Positions 35,591 through 47,200 of a stretch of 64,000 nucleotides of DNA are shown here, piece after piece. The stretch comes from Ifrita kowaldi (lineage: Eukaryota; Chordata; Aves; Passeriformes; Cinclosomatidae), in NCBI GenBank assembly GCA_013398055.1, contig VZRS01006707.1:135963-199962 (forward strand). Reading direction: 5' to 3'. The notes under the pieces were generated by a model. It was not told the DNA's origin, ran no database searches, and saw nothing but the letters and a program-made list of their open reading frames with translations. The translations under genes were made by a program, and so were the position numbers. Each line of letters starts with the position of its first letter. Within the stretch, counting starts at the first letter, position 1.

Positions 35591-38500
35591 GGGTTGGTAT
35601 TTTAATTATTAGGAATGGTCTTCACAGTCAGGCTTGCTTGTGAGGAATGATATGATACCTGACACATATTGTGGGTTTTGCTTTACAGCAGTATACGAAT
35701 TTCTGTGCTGCATTAGATGGAACCTGTACCTTCTAATATATTGTTTCTGACCAGTTCCTAATGTATTAGAGCATGGTATTAAAAAAACCCAAACTTAAAT
35801 TGTAGATTGAAGTCAACAGAAGAAGAATTTGCTTGATACATTTCTCAGAAAGGATTTCGCTGTGACCTGAGTTACGGATTTAAAGCCCTGCTGAAGCAAA
35901 CTGACTTTCATTTTTCCCTTTTATTCTGTATTTTAAAATACTTCTAATCTATACAATTACATTCATCTAAGATACTTTTCCCCAAAATTGCTCTCTTGAA
36001 CCCAGACAGATATTGTTGAAAAGAATATAGATTTTGTCTTTGCCTTCAAGAACATCTTATCCTTCTCTGTGACAAGCTGTGAGCTTGCTAACAGCTCTCT
36101 TACCAAGCGAATTGTAGTTCACAAGATGTCATCAGCCTGTCTTTTTTACCACTTCTGCTAATTTAGGCAATATGTTAAGGTAGTTTTCAGTTGGAGGGAA
36201 CATCAGGAAGGACAGATAGAAGGATGCCAGAAAAATCTGGCCTCTTCCCTCTTACCTTGGCTTTCTACAGAGGCCTTTTTCTCCATCCTTTTGATTGGAG
36301 CTCCAGGGAGTCGTTTTCATGACCTCCTTTTGTTTACCGTCATTGTCCGCTCTTACTTCACTCTGAAAAGGACTGAAGGTTGAAACTGTTTAAGGCAGAA
36401 AAGTAACAGTTCTGTTTCTTAAGCAGCCTTAGAAAACCTTTCTTTCTCACCATCACGCTTGGGTTTTCTGTCAACTGTTCACTGCTGTGCCAAGATGTGG
36501 TGGAAGCTTTTTTCTTTGCTTGCTTCTACAGGTCAGAGCTTAAGTGAAGGTAGAATAAAATGAAATCAGCAAAACCAGAACCTTCTCAAGGTGTTCAAGT
36601 CTGCATTCACAGGCTTTTGGTTTTTCTTATGGCTGTAATGGACCTGGAGAGCCATTACATCATGGGTCTTGCACGGTAGTGTGTTTCAAGACTGGTTTTT
36701 CTTTCTCTTTTTTTTTTCAGTGCTGCTTCTCATCCTTCTGATGTGTAGCCTGAGTGTCATGTACATTTTAAGTTCCACTTCCTACCAAAGCTTTGAAGAT
36801 GACAGTAAAGATGAGGCCTCTTTTAGAAGATAATGAACCTTCCCAATAATCTATGATTTACAGTATTCTTTACTTAAGGTACACTGCCACCTAGCAACAG
36901 TTTCCCTTCCCTCCCAGTTTTCTTGACCTACTTTGTTGGGGGTTGTTCAGCTTTATAGTTTATACCTGGTCTGGTCTTGATCAGCATCCAGAACCCATCA
37001 GTAGATGCCATCCTGGTAAATATATGTGTGTGAGAGGTGGAGATATTTTTAGTGGCAATAAGAACTGCTAGCTCCAGGTTTCTGAGTAAAATACAATAGT
37101 TTATACTTTCATGGTGTTTTTTCCTCCCCGTATTTTTGTGGAAAGAGCCTATAATTTTTTTTTCCCTTGGAATTATTGATTTTCCTTTCTTCTGTTCTTT
37201 ATTCTTTGGAGCAAATAAAATTAAAGGGAATTGTTTTCAGCTCTTTTTATTATTCCAGTGCAACATGAAGCATGGAGTGTCCATCTAGAGCACTGTACAC
37301 AAGTGCACAGAGCTTACAGAATGCTCTGAGCAATTAACCCTTCTGCTCCTCTTCCAAGGTGATAGTCCCAAAGGTATGAATGAGGACAGCCCAAGTGAAT
37401 ACATAGTGCTTCAAAAATTATATTCATGCTTACCACTATATTTAGAGGAGGAAAGCAAGCTGGTTGGCAAATCTTAGCTGAAATGTTACGAATAAAGGCT
37501 GGTGTTAAGGAAGACAAAAAGGGGCAAATCTTAATCAGGGTGTCCTCTTACATGAGCTATGAACTACTTCTCCTTTAAGCATGGTGACGAAACTTGCCCC
37601 CCTGATGTGTTTCAATAATTGGTGATGTAACTAGAGAGCTGCATTATCAGGTGACTGCAGGACTTCTGGAGTCTCGACTCTCAAAGCTACCTGGATCTTA
37701 GCTCCCCCAGCGAGGAGTGACTTCACCGTGATGCAGGGACTTTGCTAAGTCCCAAGCTTGCAGTCTTGCTTGTGGACTCCCCCTCCGTTCCCCTACTATA
37801 AACTGGAGGTCAGTGTGGTCTCTTGATTTACGGGTAACACAGACAAATGCTTCACTGGGCACTCAGAGAATTGTCAGGGATGCTGAAAAGAATTCTTCCA
37901 TGGCGTAACTGCTCAACATGTGCTGAGGAACTGTTGCCTGTCCATCGCTTTCTCCTATATGCTGAAATAAAAATTCTAGATATTGTGCTTTTGCAGTATT
38001 CAGCTGAGCTGTTGGATTGTGCCAGCCACTTTAGTGTTTTACTGAGTTATGAGAATTAATGGTGCCATATAAAATTGTTTGGGTTTGCTGTTTTCTTTTT
38101 TCCCGGTCAAGTGTTTTGATTAAGAAGTTGGGCAGGGCTTGTTTTGATAAAGTGATAAAGCTGTTCTTAGCACTCCATCTAGTCACTTATTTAACTTAGT
38201 TCATCGTAATGCCAGAGAGTGGGGGAAATACAGAAGCTAAAAGAAACAGCATAAGTGCAATGTTAATACACTATATGAAGTTAAGGAAAATCTCACTGTT
38301 AAGTTGGCAGTCTTATCTCTTTTATCCAAGTTTTATAGATCTCCTTGGTAGTGGAGCCAGGCTTGGAACACATTTTCCTGACTTCTAGTTTTGTACTTTA
38401 ACTTGCTGCCTTTTCTTTCCAAGACACTTAACATATATGTATGACATTATAGCTGTCTGGTAAACTAACTTTTTCAACCAGGAGGCAGATTTTGAATTCT

Positions 38501-41500
38501 GATTTAAAACTTCAGTAGTGTTCTTTTTCTTTCCCCACCGTTTACTGATCCTTCTACAAGAAGCATGTAGGATTTTAGGCTAATATCCATTTGCATGCCG
38601 TCTGGGAGAATTTTGGCTGACTGAGAGTCCCATAAAACAAAAGTTTCCTCTTTACAAACCACATGGATCTTGGCTGTAGATATTCAGTCCCTTTCTCCAC
38701 AAACTGTTTTTAATGGTGCCAGATTCTTCTGTTTCTTCTCCTTGTTTGGCACATGTCAGGAAAAAAAAAATCTTGGCTCTTGTATAGAACATATCTTGTT
38801 TCCTCTTAACTGCTCGTACTTTCTATTCGTAATTCAAATCAGCACAAAAATGCTATGGTTGTGCTTCTCGTGATTTAATCTTGTAGTTTCCTAAGCAATA
38901 TTCCAATGTTCTTAAAAAAATAATGCTCTCTCAGTATGTAGGCCTAGTGGTAGGAGGTTCTAGCCGAATGCAATGGATGCATTCCTGTTGATTTTGGAGA
39001 ATATGCATGGAGTCCTGGCAGAGTGGCCTGCTCAAGCCCTGTGGAGGCATGTGAAGAAAAAACAGACGGGCAAAATGAAGCTAAAATGGGGTGTTAGAGG
39101 AGCACCCTCTCCACCATCCAGCTCCCCCTTTCTGGCACTGCAGTGAAAACCTGGACTGCAGCGCTGCTCTTTGTAGACTCATGTCCATAGCGGGCAGTTG
39201 AAGAAGTGTTTCCTTCCAGGCCCTTGGCATCCCAAGGACCTGTCAGAGAGCCTGTGCATTTTTGTCACAAGCTACTCATTTTCCATGCTGACAGCCTTAC
39301 TTTGTACCCTTTGAGCTCTTATTTCTATGAGTCAATGTGCTTCTGATGGCTAAGGCAGAGTGCAGTACTGCTAAGCATGGTTGTTTGATTTATTGTGACT
39401 CCCCCAAAAATTCAACAAACTGCTTAGTGGCCTGCTCTTTCCTTAACCCATTGTCTTGCTTCTCATAAGATCCCAGATTTCTCTTGAGTGGTCATTAAAA
39501 ATTTTTATGTAATTTGCCTTGTCTAAAAAGATTTGAACAAAATTAGAAATTCTTGAATGATATGTTGAAAAAATTGTCATAGAATGTTGAAAAAATCGCC
39601 ACATTTCATTACTTTTTAAAAGTGATATAGTATTTAGAAGAAAATTACAGTCTCATTTCAGCGTGGTGTGAGAACGCAGAAGTTTTGCAATTATTAGCTC
39701 TGGCAGCTCTGTTTATTTAAAAAAAAAAAGGGAACCCATATATTCCTTATAATGAGAAAACTATTGCTGTTAAAACACAGTGGACAGAACTGATGAAGAA
39801 TGCAGTTTTTCAGTCTTTTTGTACTCTGTCTTCCCCTTTGTATGCATGCCAGCAAAAGTGTGGGTCTGCCTCTTTGTCACAGAGTAGTATTGTAGTCTCT
39901 GAAGGCTTCAGAGAGATGGTCGCCAGCTTTCTAATAGGGCCCCAAGGAAAACCAGAGAATATTTTTAGAAACTCTCATTTAATTAGGTTAACAAAAAGCA
40001 GGATGCTTATGAAAGAAGGACAGTTCCTAGTATCTCCTCAGACAAAATTTGAGTGACTTCCATTGCTGGTCGACTCACCTGATGCTACAATAGTGTTTGG
40101 TCATTGCATCCCTAGCTGGAAAGTACTGCTCTGTGTTTTCCTCTTCAGTGCTGGCATGGTTTTTCAGGTTACAATAGCTCATCTTCAGAGCTTCTGGTGT
40201 GAGATAGATCATAGCCATGCTAATTCTCTCCAGCTGGTTTTTCAGCATGAGAAGCTTTGGTAGTCACATTTGGGATGCTTCTCTGAAAATAGCTCGAAGA
40301 GTGGATTGATGACAAGGCATAGTTTTTTCCTTCAGTTGTTCAGGAACTGATCTGCAATATTTACTCAGCTCAGATTTATACTTCATTAAGACAGAATAAT
40401 GTCCATGGAAGATTTACTTTTGTTTTGGTAGGTACCAGTATTTGTAAAATGCTTCCAGTGTATTATGTGTTTCCTCCATATCCCTCTCAAAAACTTCTGT
40501 TATTCTGTTGGAGCAGATTTTTTAATGTTTTTGTAAGATTTTAAGATGACTAGGTTAGTTTCAGCATAACTGTTTTGCTTAAATAGCAAATTTCCTAGAC
40601 CTACAGCTGAGGGTGAGGCGTGTTGCCAGAGCCCGTGCTGCAAAGTTCATATGCGATTCCTGTTTAAAAAGTAGCAGCTGTGTAGCTGTACGGGAAGTGA
40701 AAATGTCTCTCAGTTCAGGAGTCATCCAAGAACCAATTGTAAAACATGATGAACCCATGGAATTGTTATTTGGGAGGAAAAATGAAAGTACTGTGAGAGC
40801 TGGCTTGTATGTGGTGCTCTTTTTAACCTTAAGTGCATGCCTGGAGGATGCGGATTCAACAGTAGTAGGACACAGATGTGTGTATCTGATGATGAAATGG
40901 AGCCCATAGTGCATGACTACTACACAAAAGATGTTTAGGCCTCTCAGTGACAGTTGCCATCACAATATCCATGACTGATGGTGATTCGTTTCTAGGCCCT
41001 AGAACAAGGGCAGTAAGCTGGGGTCAGAGCCTGGACTCCTTCTGAGGACCAAATGAGGAAAACTTGAAGTTTGTGTCCTAGCAGCTTGCACGTAATATCC
41101 TTTAAAGCCAGGTTAAATTATCTGTCACCATTAAGGCGCGACACAGAATTGTTCACAGCAGGACTGGAGAGGTTCCCCCTGTATGTCAGTGTTCAGTGGC
41201 TTGGGAAACAGCTGCTTGCGCAGTGTCTGGTTTTGTGGTTGAACAGACAGCTCAATTTCTGGCATTGCTGCTTTAAGATACAAAAATTATAATCAAGCTT
41301 CAAAGAAATCTTGCATATGTGAATGAGTCAGAATTATTTTTTCTTCTATAAGCTGTTTAGTTTCTTGCATCTTATGTAGTGAAAACAGTGCTAGATCCTA
41401 CTTGGTATTACCACGTTATGAGTGAAGGGATTTTTTTTCATAACCTTTGGACTTCCTCAGATAGAACCACATCAGCTATAATAAATTTAGAGCCTTGAAA

Positions 41501-43206
41501 ACCTGTTGTTATGAAGACTTTAAAATAAAACTGTGCGGGCTGTGTCTGTTCAGTGGTAAGAAGCTAAAATAAGACAATGCTGAGATCTGTTGGGCTCAAA
41601 AGAAAGTTCAGGTTTCCTGCCTTCGTGATCTCCTTTCCAGAAGGAAACCTTTGTGTTTCTCTCTCGGAAACCCAAGTCCAATAAAGCACAGTTATTGTGA
41701 CCCATCCAGTCTTACCTCCCACATAGTCTAGTCCTTTGCAACATCTCCTGCATTAACTATATTAAATTGTGTTTGAACACAACTGTGCATGGAAGGATGT
41801 CCTGCCTTTGGTTTATTTTTTACTTTGAGGGATGTTGTTACCATTCTGTTTTCACTTTTAGAAAAGAGGGTGAATTCAGTCCCATTAGTGGATGTATATA
41901 TCCTTTTAGACCTTGAAAAGATTTAAATAAAAGTTATGAAAGATATCCTAAGTTGTCGTCCAGTACAAACAAACAAGGTCATCTCCTGTTCCAAGTATTA
42001 AATACTGCTGTTGCCAATAAATACCTGCTTAAAGGCATGGGCAAGCTCATCTGACACGTCTTTACTTGTGGCTCAATGGCAATTTAGTATGGACTGAAGC
42101 AACTTGCTTTTTATGCTTTCTCCCCCACTGCCAAGAATGTTTGGGTGGACCAATTTATGTGTGCTGCCTGCTGCTCCTCTGTAGTCTCTGCACTGCATGC
42201 TTGCTTCATTGTTTTGGTAAAAAGATCAGCCAGTTCTTTTAACGGAGACTGTGAAAGCCAGAGATAATTCAGATGGGATCGGATGAACCAGTGCTTCATT
42301 TTTTTGCTTAGACATAAAAGAAATCTTGTTTGTTTTGTTTTGCACACTATTTCAGCATATTTTGTTATTAATAATATCTCTGAGACCATTGTTTAGGAGT
42401 CAGGCATATGTGTTATCTCATGCCTCCAAATTATGTTGCAGCAGTTCCAGATGCGCTGTTCTCAAATGCACTGTATACGGTAGAAATGTGAGGTATAAAG
42501 CTGTTTAAACTGTAGTGATACAGTTGGTTTCATCAAAATGAAAGCCCAGGAGGATTTTTCTTGTAATTGTTTTTAGCTCAAGTATAATGTGCTGATTTGG
42601 AACATCAGATAGTTTCTGTTATTAGACCATGTGAAAAAACCATTCCATAAGTGCATATAGTTGCAACTTTGTAGGTAATTGGTGGTGTTAGAAATGTCCT
42701 ACAGAGATACGGTTTTGATCCCTTGGTCATTGTATTGAAGAGTGCACACCTGGCTCAGTTCTCAGTGAATGACTGCAGCGTTGGAGATGACTGGAAGATG
42801 GAAATCCCCATGTGTGCTATGATGGTGGTGGCTTCCGAAGTGAAGGCTGCCCTAGGATTCCCACATGCGTAGGGCATTTTCACCCCCACAGCTTTTGTTC
42901 AGTGGTCAGGATCCAAGGCTCTGGGTGACAAAATCCCTGCTCTTACCACGCGTGACCATTTGTACCTCTGGTATCCTCTTTAGTCCTAGATGCAGCGATC
43001 AGTTACATCTGAATCTTCAGCCCTGCTGTACCAGATCTTTCTTCTTAGTTTTTGTGGCATGCATCAAATAATCTCCTTAAAAGCAGCAGAGTGCTGGAAA
43101 GTCTCTTCTGCTCATGGCAGTCAGTTAATTTCTCAACATTGTGGAAGGGATAGATTAGTTAATTGTCTGCTGAAGTATGAATTTTACTGCAAGTCAGCAT
43201 GGAATA
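35591..43206. other. Unique non-coding DNA, no gene recognised
   Basis: T-rich on the plus strand with many polypyrimidine tracts. Open frames are up to about 110 codons, among them overlapping plus and minus frames at 40579-40914, and have no recognisable domain. One exon-like segment at 36721 is listed separately. No transposon was recognised. Confidence 0.5.
36721..36878 (+). other. Exon-like segment, unproven
   Basis: A strong acceptor (a pyrimidine tract of about 24 nt ending in CAG at 36718-36720) precedes a segment with one open frame of 36 codons. It encodes a hydrophobic stretch (LLLILLMCSLSVMYIL) followed by an acidic tail (YQSFEDDSKDEASFRR) and TAA at 36831. A possible donor AAG|GTACAC lies at 36879. 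This could be a terminal exon encoding a membrane anchor and short tail, or chance. No family was recognised, and the window is full of T-runs ending in CAG, so confidence is low. Confidence 0.18.
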
Positions 43207-43405
43207 ACATAGAATCATAGAACCATAGGATGGTTTGGGTTGGAATGGGACTTAAAGATCATCTATTCCAACTCCCCTGCCATAGGCAGGGACACCTTTC
43301 ACTAGGCCAGGTTACTCAAAGCCCCATCCAACCTGGCTTTGAACACTTCCAAGGATGGGCATATTGCCCATCCTTGGGCAGTCTGTTTCAGTGGGCATCT
43401 CTTTC
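43207..43405 (-). mobile_element. CR1 LINE, 3' end (antisense)
   Basis: Reads from the CR1 3' end inward on the plus strand: ATAGAATCATAGAACCATAG at 43209, GGTTTGGGTTGGAATGGGAC at 43232, CCCCATCCAACCTGGCTTTG at 43322, AACACTTCC at 43342. Beyond 43350 the copy departs from the family: where a CR1 normally reads through the ORF2 end into CTTCTCTGGGCAACCTG, this copy has a sequence that exactly mirrors the preceding 13 bases. Weak homology (GGGCAGTCTGTTTCAGTG) resumes at 43376. Confidence 0.92.
43349..43377. repeat. Perfect 13-bp palindrome with 3-nt loop inside CR1
   Basis: CCAAGGATGGGCA (43349-43361), loop TAT, TGCCCATCCTTGG (43365-43377). The left arm corresponds to ordinary CR1 sequence and the right arm replaces expected CR1 sequence, so the palindrome arose after insertion or in the parent copy. 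Under a uniform random model a perfect 13-bp stem with a loop of at most 10 nt is expected about 0.01 times in a window this size. Confidence 0.9.
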
Positions 43406-44186
43406 ATTTCCCACGGTTGGGTTGGTCAAAGCAGCCTCAATACATAAGAATTTACATGCTAAATTTCTCAAAACTGCTCTGTATAGGGAAAGCAACCAGC
43501 ACAGTTGGATTGCATCATACAGGTAAGGTTCTTAGGCTCTTTTGCAATCTTTTCATAACCATTACAACCTGACTGCAGAATTTGGCTAGTGCGTAGCACT
43601 AGATTTACATCACGAAAGGATAAAGTCTCTATTTATCACTCCTCACTTTTTCATCTGGCTTTATGTTTTGTATCATCCATTTTGTTCTGCCAGATATTAC
43701 AGTACTTTTTTTGGTCTGATTTCTCAGTTCACTTTTTTTGCTGTTCACAAAATTCATTGTGCTCTGTAGTAATTGTCTTCATGAATTCTCATTGCTATGC
43801 TCAGTGGGTAAGCTGGGCTAATGAGACCCTTTTTTTCTTCATTTGAATGAGTTTTGCTAATTGCTTTTATCTCACTGGAACCTGTAAGGGGATTTTCTGT
43901 GGACAAAATGACAACAAAATATGAAGCGCTTTTGTTGGTAAGTCACCTGGCAATTCCTCATGGATCCCCAACATAGCTGTCAGCAAACGTGAGTGACTCC
44001 TTAATGCCCAGTGCCTCTAATTGCCCTTTATTTCCCCTCTGTTTTCTTTGTGTGGGATTTCTCAATTGATGGGATGAAACTTGAAAGCAGGTTGTGATGG
44101 AGTGTATCTCCAGTCAGCAGTAGAAAGAATAAAAGAATGAAATTAGGATGGTCAACATGCACAAGGAAAAGAAATTTCATCCAGCC

Positions 44187-44206
44187 TCCTGTCCTGTCCT
44201 GTCCTG
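44187..44206. repeat. TCCTG pentanucleotide repeat
   Basis: Four perfect TCCTG units. Confidence 0.9.
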
Positions 44207-47200
44207 TAGCTGTGGCTGATCCCTTGCCATCTCAGTTTATACTTGCACTGTTACTTCCCTAACAGCTCAGCTCATGCCAGGACCCTGCCCCTTCTGCAGA
44301 CCTAAGGGGTGAGGACTTCAATACTTACCCTTTACAAAGGCTCAGTACTTTCCCAGTTATCCATTTGCACCCATCTTCTTCCCCAAGTCTTGCTTACTGT
44401 ACTGAACATCAACCTCAGCACTCACCTACCTCAGAATTGTATAATTATTTTCAACGTGAGGCTGGCATTAGGTTTTGTAAACTTCCTAAGAAAGTATAAT
44501 TGAATCAATTTCAAGCCTCAGAAATGAAATAGCAGCTATTAGTTGTATGTATCTAAAAGGAGACAGCCTCCATGAGTCCTGGGTTGACCTGTGCTCTGGC
44601 TTCTGAAGAAAATTTACATTGAACCTAATGGAGTTTATTAACCAATAATTTTGATTATCGATGTTTACAAATTTCACTAGGTTTATGTTAAATCAAGATA
44701 TATTTGGATTTTTTTTTCTTGCTTGACGTTTTCCCCTGGAGCACTATTGTAGTCTCTTCTTATCTTTGACTTTGTTGAGAGTAGCTTGAAAGCTTCTTGC
44801 CTTTTCTGTAGCACCTGCCTTCTGCAGGACTCCTTGCTTCACCCAGGGAAGGAATTAGAGCCATCACTATTCTCTTCATTTATATAATTCTGTCATTGCC
44901 TTGACATGAGCGTAATCTTCTTGACTGGCTGATCAAACTGATTTTCAACAGTTTTAGACGGAGTAAAAAATTAGTGCATTAAGTTTTCCTTGATTTTTCT
45001 GGCAGTTTCTCTGTCATTCACTCTAGCAGTTTCTTTCTTTATCTCAAGTCCCTTTTTTTTTTTCTGTGCTTCTTTACTATAAAATATCTACTACAGCTGG
45101 AATTTTCTTACTTTTAGACCTTTAATTCTTCTAATCTCTTGTCAAAGTGGTTAACAAGTGATAACAGACCCTTATCAGATTTTACAGTATTGCAGCATTC
45201 AACATGAATTTTTGGCCTTACTTTAGACATTGGAGATTTTTCACGGATTTCCGTAAACCTGGGATTTTATTTTGGTTATTTGCTCACAGGATAGATCTTC
45301 GATGGTAGCTGCATCTTTATCATACAGCCAAATGAAATCTCTTCTGTAAGTGGTGTGTGTAGATTTAGCATTTTTGTGGTTCATAGCACATCAGTGGCAA
45401 CCGAAATACTATGGCAGCAAGAAAATCTGTTCAAAATCACAGCAATTCCTGCTGCCATAGGCTTCTGAAAAGGGAGCAGTGCTCTGGTTTGTGGTCCTGT
45501 TCCTACCATGAAACGGCTTCGGATTTTGTTACAGAGGGAGTGTTTGCATTTTTGCTTTGCAGGATGAAAATAAACAGTAGTTAAGGGTACTTTTGGGAGA
45601 ACTACAGACTCTGGATCTCTCGGTGACATTTTAAAGACCAGCAAAGTTTTGCCAACCCGGCTGCATTAGATGAGCTTGTGATTTGTCCTCCCCACCACAA
45701 CTGTGCCTGCAGAAGCTCCCTGGCAGTGGCAGCAGAACCTGGGCATAGAGGGGGTTGCCGTGGTAGCTCTTTCTGGTTGAGGAGCCACCTTAGTGTGTCT
45801 GTTTGAAACGTTTGCTCACATGGAATTTACTGATGATCAGGGCAGACCTGGCCATACAGGAAGGAGTGGAAACCTTAATGCTACAGACATGCAGTCGGAC
45901 CATGCACAAGTTCTTTGCTTTTGCTGGACTTCACTGTCTCGCCATCCTTACACGTGGTGACTTACCTCACCATCTAAAGGATAATGCTTGCAAGTTTAGT
46001 TGGGGTTCATAGAAGTTCCCTTGCATTCTGATTCACTGAATTGCTGAAGTGATGGCTTTTTAAAGTCTTTTAATAGCTTCTGGTTTTAGTGGGACTTGAG
46101 CTTCTAAGTGGAGCAGAAACTTAAGTTTTTTGACAGATCAGCACTTTCATGCTGAGGCAAATGTGAATTTCTGGTTTGATGGTATGATACGGAATATAGA
46201 GCAGTATTTCCTCTTCTTAGTGCTACTAATTTCTGGGGGGAAAATGTGGTTCTAATGTTATGCTTTGAACAGAATATCAAAGTTCATAGAGGATGAGACC
46301 ACTTCTTGTCGGTAACTGAGGTTACTTAAAAATAACACTTTCACTTCCATCTACATACCCGTGCTGGATGAGAGCTTTCAAGGCTGGGGCTGGTTCTAGG
46401 TTTCCTTTTATATGCAATGCCACATATGTTTGAATTTATGGATTGCATGGAATTGCAGTGGCCACATGGCCCTGATCATGAGGCAACCTTTTTTCCTATT
46501 CCTAAAACTGTGAAACAGTGACTTGTTTCTCAAACTCCCTCCTGGGTCTGTAATGCTATCAGCTGCCTGTGGCTAGACAGAGTTGGCATACCCACTTCTG
46601 CTAAACCCACCCCTTATTTTTCTTTCCATGAGCTGGCACGCTTGTGCTTAACCACATTGGTTAACGAGTCCGATCTGGTGTTTCCCAGTGGGATACTAAC
46701 CTTTTAAAAGCAATCAGAAGCTTGTTCCCCTTTCATGAAAAATATGGGGAGGTGTAATTCTATTGACTTACAGAGAACAAAAGTACTCTGTTTGAGGCAT
46801 TGAGAAGGCTGAAGCCTTTAGAGCCTTTTTGCAATTGTAAACAGTAAGATGCACAGTCAAGGACTTCTGTCTTCCAACTGTGTACCAATCAGATGTGAAT
46901 TTTCTCTAATCATGATGATAAAACTAGTAACATAGTTGCTAAATGTCACGAAGTGGCATTTGAGCTGCAAAGATTTTCTGATGTTATAGCATTTTTTTGT
47001 TTGTTTTGGGCATCTAGAAACTAAGATAGAACTTCTTTAACAAAATCCATCCCGAGTTTGTGAGAGCTTCCCAGGAGAAGCTCTTCTTGTAGCTTTCAAC
47101 TGAACAGACCGTTACTATCGAATTTTTAAGAATTTCTTCTGGTCACTGTAGTACAGTATAGTTCCTTCTAGTATGAACAGAATTCTGTGGGTAGTGAAAA

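Noticed and set aside
40579..40914. Overlapping plus and minus open frames of about 100 codons, considered as a retrogene
   Set aside because: No recognisable parent protein, no poly-A tail and no target-site duplication seen.
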